The notes below the pieces were generated by a model. It ran no database searches and was not told the DNA's origin. It saw only the letters and a program-made list of their open reading frames with translations. Both the position numbers and the translations under genes were made by a program. Source: Thermodesulforhabdaceae bacterium (GTDB taxonomy: Bacteria; Desulfobacterota; Syntrophobacteria; Syntrophobacterales; Thermodesulforhabdaceae). Taken from it: a stretch of DNA of 64,000 nt. The stretch is taken from contig JBBFKT010000004.1 of the NCBI GenBank assembly GCA_037482015.1, positions 1-64,000 of the forward strand, read 5' to 3'. Below are positions 1 through 9,206 of this stretch, one piece after another (within the stretch, counting starts at the first letter, position 1; every line of letters starts with the position of its first letter).

Positions 1-2
1 AA

Positions 3-197
3 GGTATTTGCCATCACTGGAAGACACTTCGTGATCATCTGAACGGCCAGGTCAGAGTTACGACCACAATGGTAAATGAGAGGGGACAGGTTATTAACAT
101 TCGGCACACATCTGAGCCCGAGCCAATTCATGTGACCATATACCAGGCTCTTGGTCTTTCGCTGAAACCCCTCAAAACTGTGAGAAAAATAGAATAA
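3..197 (+). pseudogene. C-terminal part of an IS transposase (5' end outside window)
   Basis: This frame is open from the window edge to a TAA and encodes 64 residues. It ends with a tail (...SEPEPIHVTIYQALGL...) that I recognise from DDE transposases of the IS4 superfamily, probably IS1634-like. The tail follows a VRVTTTM-type beta segment. The upstream part is off the window, so intactness cannot be judged. It sits left of a group II intron 3' region and a terminal inverted repeat ending near 589, so it is most likely the transposase of that element. The family is assigned from memory of the C-terminal motif only. Confidence 0.6.
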
Positions 198-314
198 AAA
201 AATCCGTAGTGTAGAATGAAAATGACTTATCAAGTAATTACGGTAGTTTACACAAATAAATGACAAACTTGGGCTAAAAAACGACTCAGTATATGATTCA
301 CCAGATCAGATTAA

Positions 315-516
315 AAATAGGGGCGACGCATGCGTAGCCCTTACATGCACCCGAAAGGGTAAGGGTGGAGAGCCGGGGCGAGAGGTCGGCAAAGACCGTA
401 GTAGCTGCCTGCAGAGGCAACCACAAGAGGTCGCCTATAAACTTCTCGAACCGCCCAGTGAGGACCCACATGCCGGGTGGTGCGGGAGGGAATCGGTCAA
501 ATTACCGCCCCTATCC
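315..516 (+). mobile_element. Group II intron 3' region (domains V-VI) inside an IS end
   Basis: From about 441 the sequence has the bacterial group II domain V hairpin (CGAACCGCCC...GGGTGGTGCGGG), then a domain VI-like hairpin and the 3' end CCCTATCCCAAT. The same layout recurs at 24892-24972. The part upstream (315-440) is GC-rich and structured but I cannot assign it to intron domains with confidence. No reverse transcriptase is present, so this is an ORF-less or truncated copy. It lies between the transposase tail and the right terminal repeat. Confidence 0.6.
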
Positions 517-567
517 CAATTATGCCTATCTATACCTGTGAACCTATCGCCAGAGTAACCCTTCAAG

Positions 568-589
568 GAAAAAATTTTCGAACACTCTC
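568..589 (-). repeat. Right terminal inverted repeat of the window-edge IS
   Basis: Read on the minus strand this begins GAGAGTGTTCGAAAATTTTT. It matches the two ends of the 24559-25016 element (GAGGGTGTTCTAAAAACT and GAGGGTATTCGAAAACTT) and the solo end at 41764. The partner end lies outside the window, so the target duplication cannot be checked. Confidence 0.6.
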
Positions 590-681
590 ATAGTTTTTTT
601 AGGAAGATGAAATTTCAGGAGTAACCATGGGGATCCGCTTATTTTCACAAAGCATGGTATGCCTTTCTTTTCAGGATTTTC

Positions 682-2964
682 TTAAGATTTAGTTTGCTCT
701 TCCCCACGATAAACGGGAAGAATAATGGTAAAAGTGGTCCCAGCTTTTTCGTTATTTTCGTCTTCTGAAATGCTCTCGCAAGTAATGGATCCACCGAACT
801 GCGTCACAATACCGTAACTTACTGAAAGCCCTAATCCTGTCCCTTCCCCCACTTTTTTTGTAGTAAAGAAAGGATCAAAAATTTTCGGCAGTATATGTTT
901 TGGAATCCCGCAGCCAATATCAGAAACACTTATTTCAGCAAATGCTTCGCCCTTTTTCCTTGTTTTTATGGATATTTTCTTTTCCCGTCTTCCTTTCAAG
1001 GCGTGTATGGCGTTGTTTATCAAATTCAAAAGAACTTGTTGGAAACCTCTAGGATCACAGGCTACAAGAGGAAGGTCTTCGTCGAGAAAACATTCCAAAG
1101 TAATGTTATTCATCTCCAGAGTATGATCGATTACGGAAACAACCAGTTCTATGTTTTCGTTCACATCGCAGAAATCTTCCTTTTCTTCACTGAATCGAGC
1201 AAAGCTCAAAAGCCTTTCCACGATGCTTTTGCAATGAAGTCCATGGCGTTCAATGACTTTCAGGTCGTTATATTCCATACTACCGGGTTCAAATCTTTCC
1301 AGAAGAAGTTCGCAAAAACCCAACATGATTCCGAGAGGATTATTCAGTTCGTGAGCCACACCTGCAGCAAGAGTTCCCAGAGATGCAAGTTTTTCCGTGT
1401 TTATGAGTTGATCTTCTATTTCCTTCCATTCGGTCATATCCCGCCCTATAACAAGCACAAGCGGCGATCCATAATCCGCTTCCAGAGGAATATAGTTGAG
1501 ATAAAACCACAGGGTTCGACCGCCAGAAATTATTTTTTCCTCTGTTCGGAAGCTTTTCCTTTCTGCAATGACTTTTTTGATGATCTTTATTTGCTCTGAT
1601 GAGCTATCTTCAGGAAATATCACATCTATTGGCTTTCCCCCTAACTCGCTTTCGTCAGATACGTTAAAAAGTTGCCTCATAGATTTATTCGCTGTTTTTA
1701 TAATGCCCTGAGCATCCACACTAAAAATGATATCTTCTGCGCCTTCTACGAGGGAACGATACTTGGCTTCCGACTGTTCCAGTTCAGTGGCGTAGGCTTT
1801 TATGTCCTCTGTTTTCTTTGCCACTTCAACTTCCAGAATAGAAACCCATCTAAATTCATAGATGATCACAAAAAGACTTGCTAGAAGTAGAGCTCCCAAC
1901 ACTATTCCCTGAAACAGAATTTGTCTTGCGTAAATGCGACTTACAATGCCTTCTATTTCGTAAACAGGTGCCACAACAGCAACAGACCAGAAAAGTGTCT
2001 TCTCTGAAGTTTCAATTTTAACGGGACTATAAGCTATAAGTTTTTCCATTGGAGCCACGATTTCCTTGTGCCAGCCCGACATGTAACTTCCGGTGCCTTT
2101 TTTCCCCTGAAGCATGTAGTTTTTCTGGATTTCATTGATCTGCACAAAGGTAATATTCGGGTTTCTGCGACTTCTTGCCTCGAAGGCGTTTTCACCTACA
2201 AAATTTTCTTCTGGATGATAGATAAACATACCCGTGTGGTCTATAACCCAGGAGTAGCCTGTTTTCCCCGATCTCACGGTAGCAACGATTTCTCTTGCCA
2301 TTTCGGTGAGATTAATGCTAGCCCTGAGATAGCCAGATAATCGTCGGCTTGGATAGGGGTGATCAGTATCAGAAGCGTTTTCGTAGATTGGGGTAATCAC
2401 TGTCATCCAGACGGTGGTATGTTCACCTGAGGAAACTTTTTTAGTTTCCAGAGGCAGAGCCTTTCCTCTAGCCGCGGAGTTTCGAGCAGTAGCCATATAT
2501 ATGGCTGCCTCATCACGATCCGTTGATGAATCTTCAAATAAAAGACCCTGCTCCCTGTTTACTGTAAAAATCCTCTTCCCATCCTTGCTTACTCTAACTA
2601 TTTCCATTATCGAATCCTTCTGTAGTAGCGGTAGGGTGAGAGCCAGGAGTTGTTCGTAATATTTTCGCTCAGCATATTGAATAGCTGGAAATGTGCTAAG
2701 AAAAACAAGATCCGATAGAGCGTTATAAAAGGCTTTTTCAATCCTTTCTGCAGATGTTTCGGCAAGGATAAGCTGTTCCTCGTTGAATTGGTCCTTTACC
2801 ACATTCTTAACATATCGCATGTTGACAATGCCCAGCACCGTTGCCAGACAGATCAAAACAAGGGTTGCTAGCCCTATGCCGATAAGAATCTTTCTAAGTT
2901 CTCGCCTGCCAGAAGACTGTGGCGACAGATCATTTTTTAATTTAAACCAATCTTTCCACATCAT
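682..2964 (-). CDS. Membrane sensor histidine kinase (dCache-like, PAS, HisKA, HATPase)
   Basis: This encodes a 760-aa two-component sensor kinase. A first membrane segment (about residues 25-45) and a second (about 350-370) flank a roughly 300-residue extracytoplasmic sensor of dCache type. A PAS domain (about 395-510) follows, then HisKA with the H-box GVAHELNNPLG (His about 538) and a HATPase_c domain with NLINNAIHAL, DIGCGIP and GTGLGLS motifs. The kinase class is NtrB/ZraS-like. The start at 2964 is chosen over 3012 because GGAGGAC lies about 10 nt upstream of it. The gene is divergent from a sigma54-type response regulator starting at 3033, its likely partner. Ligand unknown. Confidence 0.88.
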   Translation of the reverse strand: MMWKDWFKLKNDLSPQSSGRRELRKILIGIGLATLVLICLATVLGIVNMRYVKNVVKDQFNEEQLILAETSAERIEKAFYNALSDLVFLSTFPAIQYAERKYYEQLLALTLPLLQKDSIMEIVRVSKDGKRIFTVNREQGLLFEDSSTDRDEAAIYMATARNSAARGKALPLETKKVSSGEHTTVWMTVITPIYENASDTDHPYPSRRLSGYLRASINLTEMAREIVATVRSGKTGYSWVIDHTGMFIYHPEENFVGENAFEARSRRNPNITFVQINEIQKNYMLQGKKGTGSYMSGWHKEIVAPMEKLIAYSPVKIETSEKTLFWSVAVVAPVYEIEGIVSRIYARQILFQGIVLGALLLASLFVIIYEFRWVSILEVEVAKKTEDIKAYATELEQSEAKYRSLVEGAEDIIFSVDAQGIIKTANKSMRQLFNVSDESELGGKPIDVIFPEDSSSEQIKIIKKVIAERKSFRTEEKIISGGRTLWFYLNYIPLEADYGSPLVLVIGRDMTEWKEIEDQLINTEKLASLGTLAAGVAHELNNPLGIMLGFCELLLERFEPGSMEYNDLKVIERHGLHCKSIVERLLSFARFSEEKEDFCDVNENIELVVSVIDHTLEMNNITLECFLDEDLPLVACDPRGFQQVLLNLINNAIHALKGRREKKISIKTRKKGEAFAEISVSDIGCGIPKHILPKIFDPFFTTKKVGEGTGLGLSVSYGIVTQFGGSITCESISEDENNEKAGTTFTIILPVYRGEEQTKS

Positions 2965-3032
2965 GCTTGACTTGTCCTCCCTCAAAAAGCCAAATAAAAA
3001 ACCGAAACTCAAACTTTGGGGAGAATCGACCT

Positions 3033-4430
3033 ATGAACATTGAAATTCTTGTCGTAGATGACGAACCCGACATGCTAACTCTACTGACCCGCATTTTCGC
3101 TTCAGAACCCACTTATCACGTTACAGCAACTTCCGATCCACGGGAAGCCCTGAATCTTATTTCAAAACAAACCTACCATGTTATTATCACAGACCTCAAA
3201 ATGCCCAATGTTGATGGTATGCAAATCCTGGAAGCTGCGAAAGCCAAAGATGAAACCACCGCCGTGATTATTCTTACTGCCTACGGAACTATTGAATCGG
3301 CTGTTGAAGCCACTAAGAAAGGCGCTTTTGATTATGTTACCAAGCCCTTCCGTAAGGATAGAATCCTCCATGTGGTTCAGCAGGCTATTCGCTGGCATCT
3401 GATGACTCAAGAAAATCTCTGCCTTAAACAGGAGTTGCTTGAAAAGTCCGGCTATCCAAGCCTGATAGGCAATAGTCAGGCTATAGACCGTGTTCGAGAT
3501 CAGATAATGAAGGTTGCCAGAACGTCGGCGACAGTGCTTATCACTGGAGAGAGTGGCACAGGAAAAGAGCTCGTAGCTAGAGCAATACATTCTCACAGCT
3601 CTCGCCATGACAAGCCATTTGTGGCTATAAACTGTAGCGCTATACCTGAATCACTTCTTGAAAGCGAAATCTTTGGATACGTTAAAGGAGCCTTTACGGG
3701 AGCCGTAAAAGACAAGAAAGGTTTGATTGAAGAAGCTCGTGGTGGAACGCTCTTCCTTGACGAAATAGGCGATCTTGCTCCTCCCCTCCAGGTCAAGCTT
3801 CTAAGGCTCCTTCAGGAAGGAGAATACAAGCCCGTAGGATCCAACACCATCAAAAAAGCCGACGTGCGTTATATCGCGGCAACTAATCGAAATCTTCAGG
3901 AAAAGATTGAAAGGGGGGAATTTCGAGAAGATCTCTTTTACCGATTGAATGTTGTCCATATTCACGTGCCGCCCCTTCGAGAAAGAAAAGAAGACATTCT
4001 TCCCCTTGCTCACCATTTCCTGCGAAAATACGCCATACTTCACGGAAAATCCGTTCAGAGATTTTCACCGGAAGCCACCAGCAGACTCATTTATCATCCC
4101 TGGCATGGAAACGTGAGAGAACTCGAAAACACAATTGAGCGTGGAGTCATCATGGCTTCAGGGGATATTTTGGGAGTTGATGACCTGTTCCCCGCTCAGG
4201 ACCAGAAAAAATCATCATCGGGACTTGTAATTGCAAGTGATCCTTCCATTTTCGACATTCCTTTTAAGGAGGCCAAAGAAAGAATTTTGGACGAATTTCA
4301 GAGCCGTTACCTTCTCAGGCTTCTGGAAAAGCACGGTGGTAATGTTTCACAGACGGCTCGCGAAAGCGGGCTTAAGCGTCAGCATATTTACAGACTTTTG
4401 AAGAAAATAAAGGAAGAGCCTCCAACGTAG
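3033..4430 (+). CDS. Sigma54-dependent NtrC-family response regulator
   Basis: A 465-aa protein with three domains. The receiver carries VVDDEPD and a phosphoacceptor Asp54 in TDLKMPNVDG. The AAA+ domain has Walker A GESGTGKE, the sigma54-contact loop GAFTGA and Walker B GGTLFLDEIGDL. A Fis-type helix-turn-helix ends the protein (NVSQTARESGLKRQHIYRLL). It should activate sigma54 promoters after phosphorylation, probably by the kinase on the opposite strand. The start follows a GGGGAGA ribosome site; an upstream in-frame ATG at 2967 has none and lies inside the kinase leader. Targets are not evident in the window. Confidence 0.92.
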   Translation: MNIEILVVDDEPDMLTLLTRIFASEPTYHVTATSDPREALNLISKQTYHVIITDLKMPNVDGMQILEAAKAKDETTAVIILTAYGTIESAVEATKKGAFDYVTKPFRKDRILHVVQQAIRWHLMTQENLCLKQELLEKSGYPSLIGNSQAIDRVRDQIMKVARTSATVLITGESGTGKELVARAIHSHSSRHDKPFVAINCSAIPESLLESEIFGYVKGAFTGAVKDKKGLIEEARGGTLFLDEIGDLAPPLQVKLLRLLQEGEYKPVGSNTIKKADVRYIAATNRNLQEKIERGEFREDLFYRLNVVHIHVPPLRERKEDILPLAHHFLRKYAILHGKSVQRFSPEATSRLIYHPWHGNVRELENTIERGVIMASGDILGVDDLFPAQDQKKSSSGLVIASDPSIFDIPFKEAKERILDEFQSRYLLRLLEKHGGNVSQTARESGLKRQHIYRLLKKIKEEPPT

Positions 4431-4448
4431 GCTAGTGGGAGATGACAA

Positions 4449-7400
4449 ATGTTGAAAAGATTGGAAATCGCACTCAAACCGGGCATTCTCGATGCCGAAG
4501 GTGAAAGAATCTGTCGGAAGGTCAGGGACTATTTTAGTTGGGACATTCCCGGAGATGCTATACCGGGGACATCCCCTGTGCGAGTCATTCATGTTATCAC
4601 CTTTGATGCTCGTCTCAGCGAAGATGAATACGAAGCCATAAGACGTGACATATTCACCAATCCCGTTACACAGATATCAAGCTTCGATCCACTTACAAAT
4701 CCTGCTGTTATTCCCTTTGAATGGGTAATCTGGGTTGGCTTCAGACCTGGAGTGAGAGACACAGCAGGAAGTGTGGCTCTTGAAGCTATCTCTTCTTATC
4801 TTCGCCGAAATCTTCACCCGGAAGATGCGGCTTATACATCAAAGATTTATGAAATCCGTTCCGGCAATTTGTCGAGAGATCAACTCGAAGTTATCGCAAA
4901 AGAACTCTTGGCTAATGAACTCATTCAGCAGTGGCGTATATTTTCTCGCGATGAGTGGAACCCTGAAGAAGGCATCGGTTTTATTGTGCCGCGAGTGTTT
5001 TTCAAGGATAGTGAATACGGGCGAGTGCATACCCTTTCGGTAACATCCGATGAAGTGCTGGCTCGTCTTAGTCGGGAACGTAACCTTGCTCTTCATCCGC
5101 AGGATATTCCCGTCATAAGGAATTACTTCAACCGTCCGGAAATAAGAGCCGAGCGAGCCAGAGTGGGACTTTCTGACCCAACGGATGTCGAACTTGAAGC
5201 TATCTCTCAGGCTAGAAGCGATCACTGTAATCACAACACTTTTCGAGGGGTCTTCACCTATCGAGATCTGGAAACAGGCGAGACTGTGGTGGTGGATAAT
5301 TTATTTAAGACCTGTATCGAAGCGCCCACTCTTGAACTACAGAAAAAGAAAGACTGGGTCATTTCGGTTCTCTGGGATAATGCCGGAGTAGCGGCTTTTG
5401 ATGATAACCATCACTACGTTATAACCGGTGAAACTCACAACAGCCCGTCCAATATGGAAGCTTACGGGGGAGCTTTAACAGGCATCGTCGGTGTCTATCG
5501 CGACATTATGGGAACGGGCAAAGGAGCTCGCCTTGTTGGAGGACTTTACGGCTACTGTGTAGGTCCTAGAAACTATCCTGGGCCTCTTAAGCCTCACCTT
5601 CATCCACGCCGCCTCCTAGACGGCGTCGTTGAAGGAGTGCGAGATGGCGGAAACAAACATGGAGTGCCCACTATCTTTGGAAACCTCCTTTATCATCCAT
5701 CCTATCTGGGTAAATGTCTCGTCTTTGTCGCATCCATTGGCATCATGCCGCAATCAGTTCCCAATGGTCCCTGCCATGACAAACGACCCGAGCCGGGAGA
5801 TCTTATAGTGATGTGCGGAGGAAGGGTAGGGAAGGATGGTATTCACGGCGTGACGGCTTCCAGCGAAGCCTATTCAGAACACACCCCTGTGGGGCACGTG
5901 CAAATAGGCGATCCCTACACTCAGAAGAAAATGCACGACTTTCTCCTTGAAGCCCGCGACGAAGGACTTATCTCCTTCATTACGGACAACGGCGGTGGAG
6001 GATTGTCTTCGTCCGTGGGAGAGTCAGCTCGGCTTGCAGGTGGAGCCTTCGTCGAACTCGACAGGGTGCCTCTCAAGTATGAAGGACTTGACCCTTGGGA
6101 AATCTGGGTTTCTGAATCTCAGGAACGAATGACGGTTGGGATCAAGCCAGAACATCTCGATCGCTTCATGGAGCTTTCGAAAAAACACGAAGTGGAAAGC
6201 ACCGTAATCGGACGCTATGAAAATACAGGAAAGCTTCACCTGACCTATAACGGTAAGACCTGCGCATATCTGGATCTGAAGTTCTTCGAAGAAGAATTTC
6301 CCAAGTGGCGCTTTGAAGCTGAATGGCTTTCTCCTGCTCGGAGAGGATTGTGCGAGCCCGTCATCAAGGAGCCGAAAAATTACGGGGAACTTCTTCACAC
6401 CTTGATGGCTCGCCCTAATGTGCGGTCTCGCGAATGGATCCAGCGCCAGTATGATCACGAAGTTCAGGGAACCTCCGTGGTAAAACCTTTAGTTGGTATT
6501 CATAGAGACATTCCTTCTGATGCTGCTGTGATTCGTCCAGTTTTTTCTTCAATGAAAGGACTTGCCGTCACTCAGGCTCTTCATCCCTTCTACGGGCAGA
6601 TTGATACCTATCACATGGTTGCCGTGACCATAGACGAAAGCGTTAGAAGACTTCTCTCCGTCGGTGGACGGCTCGATCGCATAGGAGGGGTTGATAACTT
6701 CTGCTGGCCCACAATTCAGTATGATCCGCAGGAAAACCCCGATGGTCACTATAAGGCGGCTCAGCTTGTGAGAGCCAACTGGGCACTTAGAGATTTCTGT
6801 CTCGCTTTTGGGATTCCGCTTCTTTCTGGAAAAGACAGCATGTATGTGGATGGTTTCCTCAAGGGAGCCTTTGGGGAACGCCATAAAGTTTCCGGTTTGC
6901 CCACCATGCAGTTCACCGCTACGACCATTGTGGACGATGTTTCAAAGTGCGTTACCCTTGATGCAAAAGTTCCGGGTGACGATGTTTATATAATCGGCGT
7001 CACTAAAAACGAGCTCGGAGGATCGGAATACTACGATCTGTTTGGCTACGTGGGACTGAATGTTCCAAAGGTTGAAGTTTCCAGCTTTGTGCCCCTTTAT
7101 AGGGCTCTCGAAGAAGCCATTTCCGAAGGTCTTGTGGCGTCATGCCATGGGATTTACCGTGGAGGGCTTGCCATTCATGCTGCTCTGGTTGTAATGGCAG
7201 GCTGGCTTGGGATGGAAATTGATCTTGGAAATGTCCCGACAACCGGTATTGATCGTAACGACTACATCCTTTTTAGCGAATCGGCAGGACGCTTCATAGT
7301 TACGGTGGCGCCTGAGAATAGAGAAAAATTTGAAGCGATTTTCCGAAAGCATTGTGGAAGTTATGCCGATGAAGCGGTAAGGCGAATTGGTGTTGTGCTG

Positions 7401-8471
7401 GATAAACCGGTCTTCCGATGTATAGGGCTTGATGGCTCAATACTTTTCGAAGAATCGATCGCTGATATTAAGAAATCCTGGTCGGGAAAGGAGGAGACTG
7501 ATCCCCCTGAACTTTATCATCCTGAACGCAGTGCAAGCGACTTGAGGAAGATGTTGTTGCCTGCTTCTGAAGGTGAAGGTGAGTTGCACAGGAATTCAGT
7601 GTCTTTTGCTCCCTTCACAGCCACTGGTGATTCAGGTAAGCCTCTGGCTATTGTGCTAACCGGTTTCGGTTTGAACTGCGACTACGAAACGGCTCATGTT
7701 TTGGAGATTGCCGGAGCCAGAGCCATCCGCCTGCATCTGAACGATCTCATCGCTAAACCTGCCTGGTTGCGAGAAGCTAAAATTTTCGTCATAGACGGCG
7801 GCTTTTCCTGGGGAGACGACCACGGAGCTGGAGTTATCATGGGATGCCGCCTCAGGTATAACCTTGGTGAAGAACTGCTTGAATTTGCCGATAGAGGTGG
7901 GTTGATACTTGGTATTTGCAACGGCTTTCAGGTGCTCGTCAACCTAGGACTGCTACCCGGCAGATGGATGAAAAATTCTAATTCTCATGAGAAGGCTTTT
8001 ACTCGAGAAGTGGCTCTTCTCCCCAATGACTGCGGTCATTTTGTTGACTCCTGGGTGTGGTTGGAAGCAAATCCACTCTCTCCCTGCGTGTGGACTAAAG
8101 GATTGAACATCGTCGAATTCCCTGTTCGACACGGCGAAGGCAAGTTTTACACATCTCAGGAGGTTTTGGAGTCTCTCACTGAAAATCAACTGGTAGCTTT
8201 GAGATACGTTCGCCCTGACGGGAGTCCTGCTCAGGGAAAATATCCCTTTAATCCAAACGGCTCTATTTTTGATATTGCTGGAATTTGCGATCCCACAGGT
8301 CGCATCATGGGACTGATGCCTCATCCTGAAGCTTTCCACCATTTTACCAATCATCCAAACTGGACTCTTTATAAAGAACTTCTGTTCCGATCCGGTAGAT
8401 CCTCTGGCGATATTCCTGATGTGGGGCTCGGAGTGCTCTTCTTTAGAAACGCCGTAAAGTATTGGGAGTAA
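4449..8471 (+). CDS. purL: Phosphoribosylformylglycinamidine synthase, single-chain
   Basis: A 1340-aa large-form FGAM synthase, the fourth step of purine synthesis, converting FGAR and glutamine to FGAM. The N-terminal ~180 residues look PurS-like. The catalytic region includes SQARSDHCNHNTFRG, TGETHNSPSN and DNGGGGLSSS. The C-terminal class I glutaminase has the nucleophile Cys in GICNGFQVLVNLGLLPG and the His/Glu pair in MPHPEAFHH. It starts 18 nt after the regulator stop and is followed by purN with a 5-nt gap. Length fits single-chain PurL enzymes. The gap of only 18 nt means it may be partly cotranscribed with the regulator gene. Confidence 0.95.
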   Translation: MLKRLEIALKPGILDAEGERICRKVRDYFSWDIPGDAIPGTSPVRVIHVITFDARLSEDEYEAIRRDIFTNPVTQISSFDPLTNPAVIPFEWVIWVGFRPGVRDTAGSVALEAISSYLRRNLHPEDAAYTSKIYEIRSGNLSRDQLEVIAKELLANELIQQWRIFSRDEWNPEEGIGFIVPRVFFKDSEYGRVHTLSVTSDEVLARLSRERNLALHPQDIPVIRNYFNRPEIRAERARVGLSDPTDVELEAISQARSDHCNHNTFRGVFTYRDLETGETVVVDNLFKTCIEAPTLELQKKKDWVISVLWDNAGVAAFDDNHHYVITGETHNSPSNMEAYGGALTGIVGVYRDIMGTGKGARLVGGLYGYCVGPRNYPGPLKPHLHPRRLLDGVVEGVRDGGNKHGVPTIFGNLLYHPSYLGKCLVFVASIGIMPQSVPNGPCHDKRPEPGDLIVMCGGRVGKDGIHGVTASSEAYSEHTPVGHVQIGDPYTQKKMHDFLLEARDEGLISFITDNGGGGLSSSVGESARLAGGAFVELDRVPLKYEGLDPWEIWVSESQERMTVGIKPEHLDRFMELSKKHEVESTVIGRYENTGKLHLTYNGKTCAYLDLKFFEEEFPKWRFEAEWLSPARRGLCEPVIKEPKNYGELLHTLMARPNVRSREWIQRQYDHEVQGTSVVKPLVGIHRDIPSDAAVIRPVFSSMKGLAVTQALHPFYGQIDTYHMVAVTIDESVRRLLSVGGRLDRIGGVDNFCWPTIQYDPQENPDGHYKAAQLVRANWALRDFCLAFGIPLLSGKDSMYVDGFLKGAFGERHKVSGLPTMQFTATTIVDDVSKCVTLDAKVPGDDVYIIGVTKNELGGSEYYDLFGYVGLNVPKVEVSSFVPLYRALEEAISEGLVASCHGIYRGGLAIHAALVVMAGWLGMEIDLGNVPTTGIDRNDYILFSESAGRFIVTVAPENREKFEAIFRKHCGSYADEAVRRIGVVLDKPVFRCIGLDGSILFEESIADIKKSWSGKEETDPPELYHPERSASDLRKMLLPASEGEGELHRNSVSFAPFTATGDSGKPLAIVLTGFGLNCDYETAHVLEIAGARAIRLHLNDLIAKPAWLREAKIFVIDGGFSWGDDHGAGVIMGCRLRYNLGEELLEFADRGGLILGICNGFQVLVNLGLLPGRWMKNSNSHEKAFTREVALLPNDCGHFVDSWVWLEANPLSPCVWTKGLNIVEFPVRHGEGKFYTSQEVLESLTENQLVALRYVRPDGSPAQGKYPFNPNGSIFDIAGICDPTGRIMGLMPHPEAFHHFTNHPNWTLYKELLFRSGRSSGDIPDVGLGVLFFRNAVKYWE

Positions 8472-8476
8472 TCCAC

Positions 8477-9205
8477 ATGAGCAACGATAAAAAACTGAAA
8501 CTTGCAGTTTTCATTTCAGGAAGTGGGACCAATCTGCAGTCTATTCTTGAAAGAAGCGCTGATGGAAGACTTCTTGCTAATGTTGAGGTGGTTATATCCG
8601 ATCGAAAAGACGCTTATGGGTTAGAGCGAGCCCGTAAGTTTGGTGTTCCGGCTTATGTTGTTGACTACAGTCGATACCTTAAAGAGATTCAACCGCGGCG
8701 GGTGGCTTACGAAAAGGCGGAAGAAGAAATCCTGCGGATTCTAGGAAATTACTCAATAGACTATGTTGTTCTCGCCGGCTTTATGAGGCTTCTCACACCG
8801 CACTTTCTGGAGCGTTTCAGAAGCGAAGAAGGCGTTTTTCGGGTCATAAACATTCATCCCGCCTTGCTCCCGGCTTTTCCCGGACAGAATGGCTATGAAG
8901 ACACTTTTAACTACGGCTGTCGCTGGGGAGGCATTACTGTTCACTTTGTAGATGAAGGAGAAGATACAGGACCTGTTATTGCTCAGGCTGTGTATCCGAT
9001 CTTTCCTGAAGATACTGTGGAAACTGTTCGCAGGAGAGGACTTGCTATCGAATACGAAGTTTACGCTCAGGTGCTGAATTGGCTTGCTGAAGGCATGGTG
9101 AAGGTTTTGCCAAGAGAAAAGGGCAGACCCAAGATTCTCATAACAGACCCTCAATACCGAAACATCATCCAGAGATGGATAGATTTTGCCTTTTCTCTGG
9201 CTTGA
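8477..9205 (+). CDS. purN: Phosphoribosylglycinamide formyltransferase
   Basis: A 242-aa GAR transformylase using 10-formyltetrahydrofolate in purine synthesis. Visible motifs are FISGSGTNLQS at the phosphate-binding end, the INIHPALLPAFPG segment with catalytic Asn and His, and DEGEDTGPVIAQ with the catalytic Asp. The ATG at 8477 follows TTGGGAG and is preferred to an in-frame TTG at 8462 that overlaps purL. About 30-40 residues longer than the E. coli enzyme, with an insertion near SRYLKEIQPRR. It ends 1 nt before the convergent Clp1-like gene. Confidence 0.93.
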   Translation: MSNDKKLKLAVFISGSGTNLQSILERSADGRLLANVEVVISDRKDAYGLERARKFGVPAYVVDYSRYLKEIQPRRVAYEKAEEEILRILGNYSIDYVVLAGFMRLLTPHFLERFRSEEGVFRVINIHPALLPAFPGQNGYEDTFNYGCRWGGITVHFVDEGEDTGPVIAQAVYPIFPEDTVETVRRRGLAIEYEVYAQVLNWLAEGMVKVLPREKGRPKILITDPQYRNIIQRWIDFAFSLA

Positions 9206-9206
9206 G

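Noticed and set aside
895-1599. Plus-strand ORF of 234 aa inside the sensor kinase gene
   Set aside because: It lies antisense to clear kinase motifs and has no recognisable domain.
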